Assembly (NCBI RefSeq): GCF_900107755.1
Contig: NZ_FNQR01000005.1
Location: forward strand, 62,001-126,000
Source of the DNA: Thalassobacillus cyri
Lineage (GTDB): Bacteria > Bacillota > Bacilli > Bacillales > Halobacillaceae
Length of the DNA: 64,000 nt
Direction: 5' to 3'
The notes under the pieces were generated by a model that saw only the letters and a program-made list of their open reading frames with translations, made no database searches and had not been told where the DNA came from. Position 1 is the first letter of the stretch. Each line of letters opens with the position of its first letter. Made by a program: the position numbers and the translations under genes. Shown piece after piece: positions 54,919-64,000 of this stretch.

Positions 54919-57345
54919 ATGTTAGTATCTTTAAATTGGTTGAAACAATATGTTGATATAAATGGTCATACGCCTGAAGAGTTGGCAGAGCTTATTACAA
55001 AAACAGGCATTGAAGTAGAAAGTGTCGCCCCGATAGCTGAAAAAATGACCGATGTAGTAGTGGGGCATGTGCAGTCCTGCGAACAGCACCCGAATGCAGA
55101 TAAATTAAATCTATGTCAGGTAGATGTTGGAGAAGAGACGCTGCAAATTATTTGCGGTGCGCCTAACATCGCTTCCGGCCAAAAAGTGGCGGTTGCCAAG
55201 CCAGGAGCAGTTCTTCCAGGGGACTTCAAAATTAAAAAAGCTAAACTCCGCGGAGTAGAATCTAATGGGATGATCTGTTCTTTACAAGAGCTTGGCGTAG
55301 ATGAGAAAGATGTACCAAAAGAATTTGCAGATGGCATCTTTGTATTTCATGACGAAGTGAAAATCGGGGACAATGCGGTGGAGTTGTTGAATCTGGATGA
55401 TATTATTATCGAACTAGGACTAACTCCAAACCGTGCGGATTGTCTAAGCATGCTAGGGGTCGCTTATGAAGTGGCGGCTATTTTAGATCAGCCATTCACA
55501 CCACAGGAAGAAGTCATCAATCCTGTGGAAGAGCCAGCTGCAGATTATATCTCTGTGAAAGTAGAGGCACCTGACTTAAACCCTTATTATGGCGCTTTTA
55601 TTATAAAGGATGTAAAAATCGGTCCATCGCCTTTATGGCTTCGGAACCGCTTAATAGCTGCCGGTGTACGCCCGATCAATAACGTAGTTGATATTACGAA
55701 TTATGTGTTGCTTGAATATGGGCAGCCGCTTCATGCCTTTGACTTGGATCGGTTCGGCTCTGACCAGGTCGTAGTACGGAGAGCGAAGGAAAATGAAACA
55801 ATCACTACATTAGATGAGCAGGAGCGCATATTGAAGCCTGAACATTTAGTGATTACGAATGGTGAACAGCCGACAGCAATTGCTGGAGTCATGGGTGGGG
55901 CTGATTCAGAAGTACAAGAGGATACGACTAATATCTTGCTGGAAGCGGCTTACTTCCACCCAAACGCAGTACGTACATCTTCCAAGGATCATGGTCTAAG
56001 GAGTGAAGCCAGTACCCGCTATGAAAAAGGGGTCGACCCTAACCGGGTAAACCTTGCTGGTAAGAAAGCATGTGAATTACTAGAGAAGTATGCTGAAGGA
56101 ACAGTGTTGAACGGGGTAGTAGAGTTCGATGACTTGAATAGAGAGCCCGAGCAAGTGGAAATCACCACCTCTCATATCAATGAAAGACTGGGTACTGGCA
56201 TTTCGGATGAGGAAATCGCTGATATTCTTCGTCGGCTCCAATTTGGATATGAACAAAACGGGGAGTTATTCAAGGTCACCGTGCCTACTCGCCGTGGGGA
56301 CGTAGAGTTGTTTGAAGATATGCTGGAAGAGATTGCAAGGATTTATGGCTATGACAATCTTCCTTATACACTTCCTGGAGGAGCTTCGCAAGCTGGCGGT
56401 CTCACGTTACACCAGCAACTCAAGCGAAAAGTCAAAAATTATCTACAGGGAGCAGGGCTTGATGAAACGATTACTTACTCGTTGACAAAAGCAAATCGAG
56501 CAGAGCAACTGGTCAGTCGCGAGGTAAAAGAGCAAGCAAAGGCAGCCGTCAGGTTAGCGATGCCTATGAGTGAAGAGCACAGCCATCTCCGTTTGAGCAT
56601 ATTGCCGGAATTGCTGGACTCTCTTTCTTATAACATAGCCAGAAAACAAACAGATCTCGCTTATTATGAACTTGGTACAGTGTTCATCAGTGAAGAAGAA
56701 CAAGTGATTGTGCAGCCGAAGGAGCAGTTACGTTTGTCAGGTGCCCTTACTGGGGAATGGCACGTACATCCTTGGCAGCAAGAGAAGAAATCCGTCGATT
56801 TCTTTGTTGTTAAAGGAATCGTAGAGGGGTTGTCTGAATTACTTGATTTGCCATTGAGTTACCAACAGGCTAAACTCCCAGATATGCATCCTGGTCGTAC
56901 AGCGGAAGTATTCCTCAATAATCAAGTGATCGGTTTTATTGGCCAAATACACCCGAAGTTGCAAAATGATTTGGATTTAAAGGAAACCTATGTATTTGAC
57001 TTGAATGCGGAAGTTTTATTCGATAGCTATGAGATAGAAGAAGCATTCCAGGCTATCCCTAAATATCCTTCCATCAACAGGGACATTGCCCTAGTGGTGG
57101 ACGAGCAATCTTTCGCTGGAGAAATTGCGGATACGATACTGGAAGCAGGTGCTCCATTAGTGAAAGATGTACGCATTTTCGATGTTTATCAAGGAGAACA
57201 TCTAGAATCAGGTAAAAAGTCGATCGCCTTCAATCTCCTGTATATGGATCCGAACCGGACCCTAAAGGATCAGGAAGTTGAAAAAGCGCATGAAAAAATC
57301 CTATCCGCAGTAAAGGAAAGGCACCAGGCAGAATTAAGAGGCTGA
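54919..57345 (+). CDS. pheT: Phenylalanyl-tRNA synthetase beta subunit
   Basis: This 808-residue beta subunit has an N-terminal tRNA-binding OB domain (VVVGHVQSCEQHPNADKLNLC, in outline, residues about 46-150) and the B3/B4 editing domain with NVVDITNYVLLE. B5, a catalytically dead class II core and the C-terminal FDX-ACB domain (KYPSINRDIALVV) follow. It starts 14 bases after pheS and closes the T-box operon. Confidence 0.97.
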   Translation: MLVSLNWLKQYVDINGHTPEELAELITKTGIEVESVAPIAEKMTDVVVGHVQSCEQHPNADKLNLCQVDVGEETLQIICGAPNIASGQKVAVAKPGAVLPGDFKIKKAKLRGVESNGMICSLQELGVDEKDVPKEFADGIFVFHDEVKIGDNAVELLNLDDIIIELGLTPNRADCLSMLGVAYEVAAILDQPFTPQEEVINPVEEPAADYISVKVEAPDLNPYYGAFIIKDVKIGPSPLWLRNRLIAAGVRPINNVVDITNYVLLEYGQPLHAFDLDRFGSDQVVVRRAKENETITTLDEQERILKPEHLVITNGEQPTAIAGVMGGADSEVQEDTTNILLEAAYFHPNAVRTSSKDHGLRSEASTRYEKGVDPNRVNLAGKKACELLEKYAEGTVLNGVVEFDDLNREPEQVEITTSHINERLGTGISDEEIADILRRLQFGYEQNGELFKVTVPTRRGDVELFEDMLEEIARIYGYDNLPYTLPGGASQAGGLTLHQQLKRKVKNYLQGAGLDETITYSLTKANRAEQLVSREVKEQAKAAVRLAMPMSEEHSHLRLSILPELLDSLSYNIARKQTDLAYYELGTVFISEEEQVIVQPKEQLRLSGALTGEWHVHPWQQEKKSVDFFVVKGIVEGLSELLDLPLSYQQAKLPDMHPGRTAEVFLNNQVIGFIGQIHPKLQNDLDLKETYVFDLNAEVLFDSYEIEEAFQAIPKYPSINRDIALVVDEQSFAGEIADTILEAGAPLVKDVRIFDVYQGEHLESGKKSIAFNLLYMDPNRTLKDQEVEKAHEKILSAVKERHQAELRG

Positions 57346-57419
57346 AAAAAAGAACTTGCCGGTATTACGGGATAAATTCAGATAATGTGTAAAAAATCAA
57401 TATAAATGACAGGTTAAAT

Positions 57420-57458
57420 CGAGTATAAAATCTTAAAGATTTTATACTCGTTTTTTTG
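57420..57458 (+). terminator. Terminator of pheST
   Basis: A 12-bp stem CGAGTATAAAAT/ATTTTATACTCG is followed by seven T residues. Confidence 0.9.
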
Positions 57459-57463
57459 TTACC

Positions 57464-57825
57464 CTACCGAATTAACAAGTGAATTTGCACACAACATAAA
57501 CAGAATGGTAATAAACATTATTCGGGCGGGAAAGAATTGACTGTTGAACCCCAGAGAGTGAAGTGCGATGAAGACTTGCGATTTTCCCAGCGGAATGCGA
57601 GCTATTCCCAAACCCCATTTTCTAAACTGAAAAAGAAACGAAAACTATCAGCAAACAGCGAGCTTATTTGCAAGTTAACAAGGAGCTTGAACGGAGCCCT
57701 TCTAGGTTAAGGAGTCTGGAGATTTTTCCCTATTTTTGAGGGAAACATTAAAACTTAGGTTAGTTTACTTCTTTCCAGGGTAGGAAATAGGAGAATTTAA
57801 ATCTTAAGAATAGAATGGTGATCAT
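57464..57825. other. Gene-free stretch before the DUF2254 gene
   Basis: No coding frame is supported in these 362 bases. A GAAGTGCGATGAAGACTTGCG segment (in outline) with ATTTTCCCAGCGGAATGCGAGC resembles the flanks of intergenic repeats in bacilli. A small perfect hairpin TTTCCCT/AGGGAAA lies at 57725-57745. The promoter of the next gene is not obvious. Confidence 0.4.
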
Positions 57826-59223
57826 ATGGGGTTCTTTTACTATATAAAGAAATATTTTAAAATGTCGAGACGTCAGCGGAAAAGTGAATTAAAATCAACA
57901 CTTTGGTTTATGCCTTTTTGGTATATCGTTGGAGCGATCGGTTTATCCGCTTTTACCTTTTATCTTGATTACGGGGTGGATGTCAGCTTATATCTGCCAG
58001 CCGCCATCGGTTTCAGCGGACAGACCCTGCAGGTGCTTTTGAGTGCACTCGTAGGAGGAGTGCTGACCTTAAGCGCTTTTACCATTAACTCTCTACTCGT
58101 CGCCCTGACGACGTTCAGCGGGCAGTTTTCTTCCAAAATGCTTGTAAACTTTGTCAGTGACCGAGCGACACAGCATGTACTCGGTATCTTTAACGGCAGT
58201 TTTATTTATGTGCTCTTAAACTTTTTATATGTAACACATGAAGAAGAGGAGTTTATTGTCGCGACACCAGTCTTATCAATTCTGACAGCTATTACGGCTG
58301 CTGTGACGTTTGTTTATTTTATCAACCATACAACCACCTGGATGCAGGTTCATAATATCAGCTTTAATATGAATGCCAAGTCAAAATCGGTGCAGGCTGC
58401 TCTGGAAAAAGAATTAAAGCCTTACCACCTGGAGAAAGAGGTAGAGATAGAATCCCTCCCACCTGAGTCTGATGGGAAGGTTATAAAAACCAATCAATCC
58501 GGATATCTTCAAGTCGCTGACTTTTCAAGGCTGATCAAACAGGCGAATAGAGATAGTATCCTCCTGAAGTTCGAGGTTAGAATCGGGGAGTTTGTAGTAG
58601 AAGGAACACCGCTGTTTACTTATTGGGAATACGGACAAACCATTAATCCTGAAAGGTACTTCAAGTTCATTGAGATCGGGCTCAAACAAACCGAAATTCA
58701 AGATCTGGAGTATGGGTTAAATAAGCTTGCCGAAGTCGCCATCAAGGCTTTAGGTCATAATGACCCGCTTACGGTTACAAATACAATTCATCAGATTGCG
58801 GATTTGTTAAAAAGCATTGGCCAGTCTACGAATTTATCTCCCTACCTTTTCGACCAGGAACAGAAGCTTCGTATTATCTTAAATCAAAAGGATTTTCGTT
58901 ATTACCTTCATAAGGGTTTTGCCTCCATTCGTGAGTATGCGAACCAGAACTCAACCGTGATGACGGAGCTTATCACAATGGTATCCTTGCTTAGTAAAAC
59001 AATGGATAATGAGGTACACCATGATTTATGGGAATTTGCCCGTCAGACCATTTTTGGATTTGATAACTATAGCCTGTACGAAAATGACTGCTTGTATATT
59101 TTAGAGCAATTATCCGAGCTTGCGAAAAATACAGGGAATCAGAAGGATTATCTCTTCCTGCTTGAATATATGCTGCAGCGAGTCAGTTCGAAGAGTGCCG
59201 CCAACGTGCCTTCTTCTCTTTAA
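57826..59223 (+). CDS. DUF2254 domain membrane protein
   Basis: This 465-residue protein has four N-terminal transmembrane segments (about residues 27-47, 62-85, 108-128 and 143-165), including the hallmark GGVLTLSAFTINSLLVAL, and a long soluble C-terminal region starting with a beta-rich part (GYLQVADFSRLIKQA). That is the DUF2254 architecture. Its function is unknown. B. subtilis has no gene here between pheT and rnhC, and both flanks carry repeat-like sequence, so this looks like an insertion. Confidence 0.87.
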   Translation: MGFFYYIKKYFKMSRRQRKSELKSTLWFMPFWYIVGAIGLSAFTFYLDYGVDVSLYLPAAIGFSGQTLQVLLSALVGGVLTLSAFTINSLLVALTTFSGQFSSKMLVNFVSDRATQHVLGIFNGSFIYVLLNFLYVTHEEEEFIVATPVLSILTAITAAVTFVYFINHTTTWMQVHNISFNMNAKSKSVQAALEKELKPYHLEKEVEIESLPPESDGKVIKTNQSGYLQVADFSRLIKQANRDSILLKFEVRIGEFVVEGTPLFTYWEYGQTINPERYFKFIEIGLKQTEIQDLEYGLNKLAEVAIKALGHNDPLTVTNTIHQIADLLKSIGQSTNLSPYLFDQEQKLRIILNQKDFRYYLHKGFASIREYANQNSTVMTELITMVSLLSKTMDNEVHHDLWEFARQTIFGFDNYSLYENDCLYILEQLSELAKNTGNQKDYLFLLEYMLQRVSSKSAANVPSSL

Positions 59224-59336
59224 GTAATCCTAAAAATGAACGGCAACGCTAACTATAGTTTTTGTTTTTAAGTGCTTTAACTATCGGATGTTTTAATTAA
59301 ATAAAACCTATATATAAGCTCAGTACCATCGGGATG

Positions 59337-59388
59337 ATCCCCATAAGGTGGACAATTAAAAAAATAAAACTGTCCGCCTTATGGGGAT
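59337..59388. repeat. 18-bp inverted repeat between DUF2254 gene and rnhC
   Basis: The arms ATCCCCATAAGGTGGACA and TGTCCGCCTTATGGGGAT pair with a single G-T position around a 16-base A-rich loop. The genes on either side converge, so it can terminate both. It lacks T-runs and is longer and more perfect than the other terminators here. Confidence 0.8.
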
Positions 59389-59441
59389 TTATTAACCTGG
59401 AAGGTCATTTATTAACAAAGGGAAATGGGGGAAGTACCATT

Positions 59442-60365
59442 TTATAAGTATTTGTTTGCTTTTTGAGTAGTTGCAAAATGTACTTTCGCAATCTCTTCTA
59501 ATTTCTTCCTGCCAAACTTTTTGATGATAGCAGCTGCAGTCCTGTCTACTTGAAGGGATGCACCTTTAGGGACAGTCAGTCCAAGTTCTGTAGAGAGTGC
59601 TTCTATCGCTTTTACGAAACTTGCCCTCGCAAGAATCGATCCTGTAGCGACAGCGATTGAGTAGCTTTCTGCTTTGGTCATGAAATAGACATTTTCCTGT
59701 AGTTTATTCCCTTCTGTAGCAAGGTGACGCTTATATACTTCAGGTTCTGAAAATTGGTCGACTAAAATACCGTCAGGATGTTCTGGCTTGATTTTTTCCA
59801 GCAATTTTTCTAAAGCGTGATGGTGGAGCATCGTTTTCATTTTGCCCTGGCTCCACCCTTTAGCTTGAAGCTTGTTGTACTTTTTGTTATCTAATTTCAA
59901 TAATGTATAAGGGATTTCCAGGTGGACAATATCCTTTGCGATAGAGCGGATTTTATCATCTGTCAAATGCTTAGAATCTTTGACACCAAGTTCTTTCAAC
60001 AAGGGAACCTGGTCTTTTTTTACATAAGCAGCAGCTACTGTAATCGGACCAAAGTAATCACCTGTTCCGGCCTCATCCGAGCCAATGTGGGAACTCGTGA
60101 ACAGTGATTCTGGCGGATGGTATGCGTGTTGCTTTTTAACTTTTGTCTTTACGGGCTGGTCAGCTTTCCCCCATTTAGCCGCTTCATCTTCAGGACTTTT
60201 CCCCTGGAATAAAACTTTGCCCGATTGATAGGCTGTGATGGTACTTCCAGGTGTTTTTGCCACAAATAAGGCAGCTGGAGGCATATCCGGTTTTATTTGT
60301 TCCTTATAATAATTTTTCATTTTGTTCAGGGTGTGTTTTGTTACTTTAAGTACAACTTGGCCCAT
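59442..60365 (-). CDS. rnhC: Ribonuclease HIII
   Basis: RnhC cleaves RNA in RNA-DNA hybrids and is typical of Firmicutes. The 307-residue protein has the N-terminal TBP-like substrate-binding domain (VVLKVTKHTLNKMK) and a catalytic RNase H2/H3 core with the GSDEAGTGDYFGP acidic motif and a second Asp in LVDQFSEP. The frame continues 58 codons upstream, but the family start MGQVVLKV has AGAGG 9 bases before it. It is divergent from zapA, as in B. subtilis. Confidence 0.94.
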   Translation of the reverse strand: MGQVVLKVTKHTLNKMKNYYKEQIKPDMPPAALFVAKTPGSTITAYQSGKVLFQGKSPEDEAAKWGKADQPVKTKVKKQHAYHPPESLFTSSHIGSDEAGTGDYFGPITVAAAYVKKDQVPLLKELGVKDSKHLTDDKIRSIAKDIVHLEIPYTLLKLDNKKYNKLQAKGWSQGKMKTMLHHHALEKLLEKIKPEHPDGILVDQFSEPEVYKRHLATEGNKLQENVYFMTKAESYSIAVATGSILARASFVKAIEALSTELGLTVPKGASLQVDRTAAAIIKKFGRKKLEEIAKVHFATTQKANKYL

Positions 60366-60530
60366 GTATGAATTCCTCTCTCTTTCTACGTTTAGGTTGC
60401 TTTCACTCATGATAAGTATATCAGACGACAGAATAAGACAGAACCATGCAGTATACGATAGATTTAGTTTCCCAATTTTTCTCCTTCGTGTTAATATAAA
60501 CTTTAGGATTCTATTGTCAGGGGGGATAAT

Positions 60531-60818
60531 ATGTCCCATTCAGAAAATAAAAAATCACGTACTACGGTTGAAATATATAATCGTTCCTATACCATTGTGG
60601 GAGATGAGCCAGCTCACCGTGTAAAAATGGTGGCGGGACTTGTGGATCAAAAAATGCGTGAAATCCAAGAGGGAAATCGTTCTCTGGATACTTCCAGACT
60701 TGCAGTACTTACTGCGGTCAATACAATGAATGATTACATAGCCTTGAAAGAATCGTATAATGAGCTTCTTGATAAGCTGAAAATCAACGAAGAAAAGGAA
60801 AGAAAACAAGATGATTGA
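60531..60818 (+). CDS. zapA: Cell division protein ZapA
   Basis: ZapA binds FtsZ and bundles protofilaments at the division ring. The 95-residue product has the N-terminal TTVEIYNRSYTIVGDEP strand region and a C-terminal coiled coil (SYNELLDKLKINEEKERK). GGGGGGAT precedes the ATG. Its end overlaps the cvpA start by 8 bases, so the two are translationally coupled. Confidence 0.93.
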   Translation: MSHSENKKSRTTVEIYNRSYTIVGDEPAHRVKMVAGLVDQKMREIQEGNRSLDTSRLAVLTAVNTMNDYIALKESYNELLDKLKINEEKERKQDD

Positions 60819-61359
60819 TTTATTACTGATTATAATTTTGATTATTGGAATACTGAACGGATTACGCAGGGGCTTTATTCTTCAGCTGTTCCATATTATT
60901 GGCTTCATAGCCGCTTTTGTAGTAGCAGTACTATATTATGATGACCTTGCAGAACGACTGACACTTTGGGTGCCGTACCCGAATTTGCCTGAAAATGCAG
61001 AGTGGTCCGTATTTTTAGATAGCTTGCCGCTGGAAGTAGCATTCTATAATGCGGTTGCCTTTGCCATTCTATTTTTTGGTGTGAAAATCATCGTTCAAAT
61101 CATTGCCTCTATGCTGGATTTCGTGGCTGATCTGCCTGTTTTAAAAACATTGAATGGATTGTTAGGAGGCGTTTTAGGCTTTATTGAGACATACTTGATT
61201 TTGTTCATTTTACTCTCTATCGCAGCCCTGATGCCGATTGAGTCAGTGCAAAGTGCACTGGATAACGCCGGAATTGCCCAGGCAATAATCGAACACACGC
61301 CAATGTTCTCACAGCAGCTGAAAACGCTGTGGTTTGAGCATGTAGCAGCACTAGTATAA
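60811..61359 (+). CDS. yshB: CvpA family membrane protein (YshB)
   Basis: This 182-residue membrane protein of the CvpA family has four hydrophobic segments (about residues 2-16, 25-43, 75-97 and 115-145) and the family GLRRGFILQLFHIIGFIAAF stretch, given in part. E. coli CvpA is linked to colicin V production; the role in bacilli is not clear. It is co-transcribed with zapA and is followed by a terminator. Confidence 0.9.
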   Translation: MIDLLLIIILIIGILNGLRRGFILQLFHIIGFIAAFVVAVLYYDDLAERLTLWVPYPNLPENAEWSVFLDSLPLEVAFYNAVAFAILFFGVKIIVQIIASMLDFVADLPVLKTLNGLLGGVLGFIETYLILFILLSIAALMPIESVQSALDNAGIAQAIIEHTPMFSQQLKTLWFEHVAALV

Positions 61360-61390
61360 AACTTCTCTTACTTGGAGAAGTTTTTTCTTT
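61359..61390 (+). terminator. Terminator of zapA-yshB
   Basis: AACTTCTC pairs with GAGAAGTT around an 8-base loop, with a T-run. It begins at the yshB stop codon. Confidence 0.75.
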
Positions 61391-61427
61391 ACGATATCAC
61401 TAAACTCATAAAGAGGAGTTGAATGAC

Positions 61428-63152
61428 ATGGCAGTAGATAAGAAGCAGGTTATTAAGTTACTGGAACAGGTAGCTGTTTATTTAGAACTGAAAGGAGAGA
61501 ACCCTTTTAAAATATCTGCATACAGAAAAGCTGCTCAAGCCTTAGAACAGGACGAGCGATCCTTAAGTGAAATCGAAGACTTCACTAAGTTGAAAGGGAT
61601 AGGAAAAGGAACTGCTGAAGTTATTAACGAATATATCAACAACGGTCAATCGGATACATTGATCCAACTTCAGGAAGAAGTGCCTAAAGGGTTAGTGCCG
61701 TTGCTTGACTTACCTGGCCTTGGGGGAAAAAAGCTATCTAAATTATATCAGGAACTTGGTGTTACGGATGCCGCATCCCTGAAGAAAGCGTGTGAAGATG
61801 GAAGCGTCGAACAACTGCAAGGTTTTGGAAAAAAATCAGCAGAAAAGATCTTAAAAGCATTGGAAGACGCAGACAGCAGACCAGAACGACTGCCGATCGC
61901 CATGATGCTTCCACTAGCAGAAAAAATCGAAGCATTCCTGGATAGCTTGGAGACCGTAAAACATTATTCCAGGGCTGGAAGTTTACGTAGAATGAAGGAA
62001 ACGATCAAGGACATTGACTTTATCATCGTATCAGAAGATGCTCCAGCAACTCGTGATCAATTGTTGGAGTACGAAGATATAGAGGAAGTGATCGCATCCG
62101 GAGAAACGAAAGTATCCGTAGTGGTAAATGAAGGTTACGATATCAACATTGATTTCCGGATCGTGAAACCAGAAGAATTTGCGACAACACTCCACCATTT
62201 TACAGGATCGAAGGACCATAATGTGGCGATGCGCCAATTAGCGAAACAGCAAAATGAAAAAATCAGTGAATATGGAATTGAAAACATTGAAACTGGAGAA
62301 GTGACAACGTTCAAAAAAGAAGAAGACTTTTTTGCTCACTTTGGGCTCAGCTGGATCCCTCCTGAAGTCAGGGAGAATTTAGGGGAGATTGAAAAAGCAG
62401 AGAAGAAAATTGATTTAGTAGATATGAAGGATATTAGAGGAGACCTTCATATGCACAGCACTTGGAGTGATGGTGCCCAGTCCATTCGAGAAATGGCAGA
62501 GGAGGCAAAAGCGAAAGGCTATGAATTCATTGCAATTACCGATCACTCAAAATATTTACGAGTTGCAAACGGATTAAATGAGGAACGTTTACGGAAACAG
62601 AGGAAAGAAATAGATAAGCTGAACAAAGAAATGGACGACTTTCATATTTTTGCAGGAATTGAAATGGATATCCTTCCTGATGGAACCCTTGACTTTGAAG
62701 ATGAATTCCTGGAGGAGATGGATTTTGTAATCGGATCGATTCATTCAAGTTTCAATCAATCTCAAGATAAGATCATGAAACGGTTAGTCAATGCTATGGA
62801 GAACCCTCATGTTCATATGATCGCCCATCCGACCGGGCGTTTGATTGGCAGAAGAAAAGGATATGCTGTGGACTTGGACGTATTAATAGAGACAGCTCAG
62901 CAAACTGGAACAGTGTTGGAGCTGAACGCAAACCCGAACAGGCTTGACTTGAGTTGGGAAACTTTAATCAAAGCTCATGAAGCTGGTGTCAAAGTAGCTA
63001 TCAATACGGATGCTCATAACTATTCCATGCTGGACCATATGAGAATAGGTGTTGGGGCAGCACGTAAAGGATGGCTGCGAAAAGAAAATGTCATCAATAC
63101 CTGGAAAAAGGAGGAGCTAGTGAACCTTTTCCATGGGAAAGCTGAGAAATAA
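61428..63152 (+). CDS. polX: DNA polymerase/3'-5' exonuclease PolX
   Basis: PolX is a family X repair polymerase for short gaps in base excision repair, with a fused nuclease. The 574-residue protein has helix-hairpin-helix motifs (LKGIGKGTAEVI and LPGLGGKKLSKL), a Pol beta-like palm with the catalytic pair in IKDIDFIIV and INIDFRI, and a C-terminal PHP domain (RGDLHMHSTWSDGAQ, ITDHSKYLRVANG, NTDAH). The ATG lies 9 bases after AGAGGAG. A TTG three codons before abuts the site. It is immediately upstream of mutS2. Confidence 0.95.
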   Translation: MAVDKKQVIKLLEQVAVYLELKGENPFKISAYRKAAQALEQDERSLSEIEDFTKLKGIGKGTAEVINEYINNGQSDTLIQLQEEVPKGLVPLLDLPGLGGKKLSKLYQELGVTDAASLKKACEDGSVEQLQGFGKKSAEKILKALEDADSRPERLPIAMMLPLAEKIEAFLDSLETVKHYSRAGSLRRMKETIKDIDFIIVSEDAPATRDQLLEYEDIEEVIASGETKVSVVVNEGYDINIDFRIVKPEEFATTLHHFTGSKDHNVAMRQLAKQQNEKISEYGIENIETGEVTTFKKEEDFFAHFGLSWIPPEVRENLGEIEKAEKKIDLVDMKDIRGDLHMHSTWSDGAQSIREMAEEAKAKGYEFIAITDHSKYLRVANGLNEERLRKQRKEIDKLNKEMDDFHIFAGIEMDILPDGTLDFEDEFLEEMDFVIGSIHSSFNQSQDKIMKRLVNAMENPHVHMIAHPTGRLIGRRKGYAVDLDVLIETAQQTGTVLELNANPNRLDLSWETLIKAHEAGVKVAINTDAHNYSMLDHMRIGVGAARKGWLRKENVINTWKKEELVNLFHGKAEK

Positions 63153-63167
63153 AGGAGTCAATCACTC

Positions 63168-64000
63168 ATGAATCAACGTGTATTTCATGTATTAGAGTAT
63201 AAAAAAATTATTGATCAATTAGCGGAATTTGCAGCTTCTTCACTCGGTAAAGCTAAAGCTGCCGCCTTAAAGCCATCCACTGATTTTGAAGAAGTAGTAC
63301 AGTGGCAAAACGAGACAGATGAAGCTGCTCAAGTGATTAGATTACATGGCAATGTACCGCTCGGAGGTATCTTTGATATTAAACCGAGCATTAAGCGATC
63401 TACCATTGGGGGCGTGTTGAGCCCATCAGAATGTTTGGATGTCGCTTCAACTATATATGGCGGAAAACAGATGAAAAGATTTATCGACCAAATGGAAGAG
63501 CCTGTGGTCCCTATCCTGCGTGGTTTAGTAGAAGGGATTGTTCCCCTAAATGAATTAGAGCGGCAAATCCGGGGGTGTATTGATGACAACGGTCATGTGA
63601 TGGATGGTGCGTCGGATAAACTCCGCACGATCCGCTCTCGTGTGCGTACCTATGAAAGCAGAGTACGGGATAAAATGGACAGTTATACAAAGTCAAAAAG
63701 TAAAATGTTATCAGATGCTATTGTAACCATCCGAAATGACAGGTATGTACTTCCAGTAAAGCAGGAGTACCGTGGGTCGATTGGGGGTATCGTGCATGAC
63801 CAATCATCTTCAGGTGCTACGTTGTTTATTGAACCCCAGGCCATCGTGGACTTGAACAATCAACTTCAAGAAGCAAAAGTCCAGGAAAAACATGAAATCG
63901 AACGGATTTTAAAAGAATTATCAGAGGCTATAGCTTCGGACAAATCTTTCCTTTATCAAAATGTGGAACTTCTCCAAAAAATAGATTTTATGTTTGCAAG
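63168..64000 (+). CDS. mutS2: MutS2 family endonuclease, N-terminal part (runs off the window)
   Basis: The first 277 residues of MutS2 are present, and the frame is open to the window edge. MutS2 (also called RqcU) is a MutS-related ATPase with a C-terminal Smr nuclease, known both for suppressing recombination and for rescuing collided ribosomes. The N-terminal region shows MNQRVFHVLEYKKIIDQL and the clamp-lead segment IRNDRYVLPVKQEYRG with SSSGATLFIEPQ. ATG has AAAGGAG 10 bases upstream. The ATPase and Smr domains lie beyond the window. Confidence 0.93.
   Translation, partial: MNQRVFHVLEYKKIIDQLAEFAASSLGKAKAAALKPSTDFEEVVQWQNETDEAAQVIRLHGNVPLGGIFDIKPSIKRSTIGGVLSPSECLDVASTIYGGKQMKRFIDQMEEPVVPILRGLVEGIVPLNELERQIRGCIDDNGHVMDGASDKLRTIRSRVRTYESRVRDKMDSYTKSKSKMLSDAIVTIRNDRYVLPVKQEYRGSIGGIVHDQSSSGATLFIEPQAIVDLNNQLQEAKVQEKHEIERILKELSEAIASDKSFLYQNVELLQKIDFMFA

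Noticed and set aside
45694-57458. Near-identical GAGTATAAAA-type terminators after thrS and pheT considered as a dispersed repeat
   Set aside because: Similarity is confined to the hairpin stem and T-run; flanks differ. Ordinary terminators of two tRNA synthetase genes.
60366-60539. 58-codon N-terminal extension of rnhC
   Set aside because: The family start MGQVVLKV has a good ribosome site. The extension would run into the zapA start and lacks its own site.

Overview
The window is a stretch of chromosome from a spore-forming, low-GC Gram-positive rod of the family Bacillaceae. Gene order follows the Bacillus subtilis dnaE-accDA-pfkA-pyk-citZ-icd-mdh-phoPR-polA-gapB-speD-nrdR-dnaBI-thrS-infC-rplT-pheST-rnhC-zapA-polX-mutS2 region almost gene for gene. 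Sporulation genes (ytrH, ytrI, ytvI, ytaF, ytxC, sspI) and acid-rich proteins suggest a moderately halophilic relative such as Halobacillus. The genus is inferred, not shown. Most genes are on the + strand.

Layout. 1-6.7 kb: end of an SDR gene, alanine dehydrogenase, and a PspA envelope-stress operon (DUF4178, PspA, DUF4247, DUF350) behind an exact sigma-W promoter, followed by a membrane-anchored aminopropyltransferase and the hydrolase ytkL. 6.7-7.4 kb: a MITE-like repeat element. 7.4-22.6 kb: ytoI, ytpI, nrnA, the sporulation pair ytrHI, dnaE, a malic enzyme with a GntR regulator, accDA, pfkA, pyk and fxsA. 22.6-28.5 kb: ytvI, a decayed ytwI, the TCA genes citZ-icd-mdh and a MaoC-like gene. 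28.5-29.5 kb: a second repeat element. 29.5-43.4 kb: phoPR, polA-mutM-ytaF-coaE, gapB, speD behind a structured leader, nrdR, dnaBI, ytxC. 43.4-52 kb: T-box and thrS, an ECF-like sigma factor with a second-type clpP, the L20 leader with infC-rpmI-rplT, ysdA, a TVP38-family gene, ysdB behind a sigma-W-like promoter, a dUTPase and ysdC. 52-64 kb: repeat relics, sspI, an rRNA/tRNA methyltransferase, T-box and pheST, an apparently inserted DUF2254 gene, rnhC, zapA, cvpA, polX and the start of mutS2.

How the genes fit together. Central carbon genes dominate: malic enzyme, acetyl-CoA carboxylase carboxyltransferase, glycolytic PfkA/Pyk, the first TCA steps and gluconeogenic GapB. They carry candidate cre sites and a palindromic GntR-type operator. 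Replication and repair genes (dnaE, polA, mutM, dnaB, dnaI, polX, mutS2, rnhC) and translation genes under RNA control (two T-boxes, an L20 leader) fill most of the rest. The least conventional parts are the sigma-W PspA/polyamine-type operon, the speD leader, the nested MITE-like repeats, the ytwI pseudogene and two non-ATG/GTG/TTG starts (CTG for the DUF4178 gene, ATT for infC).
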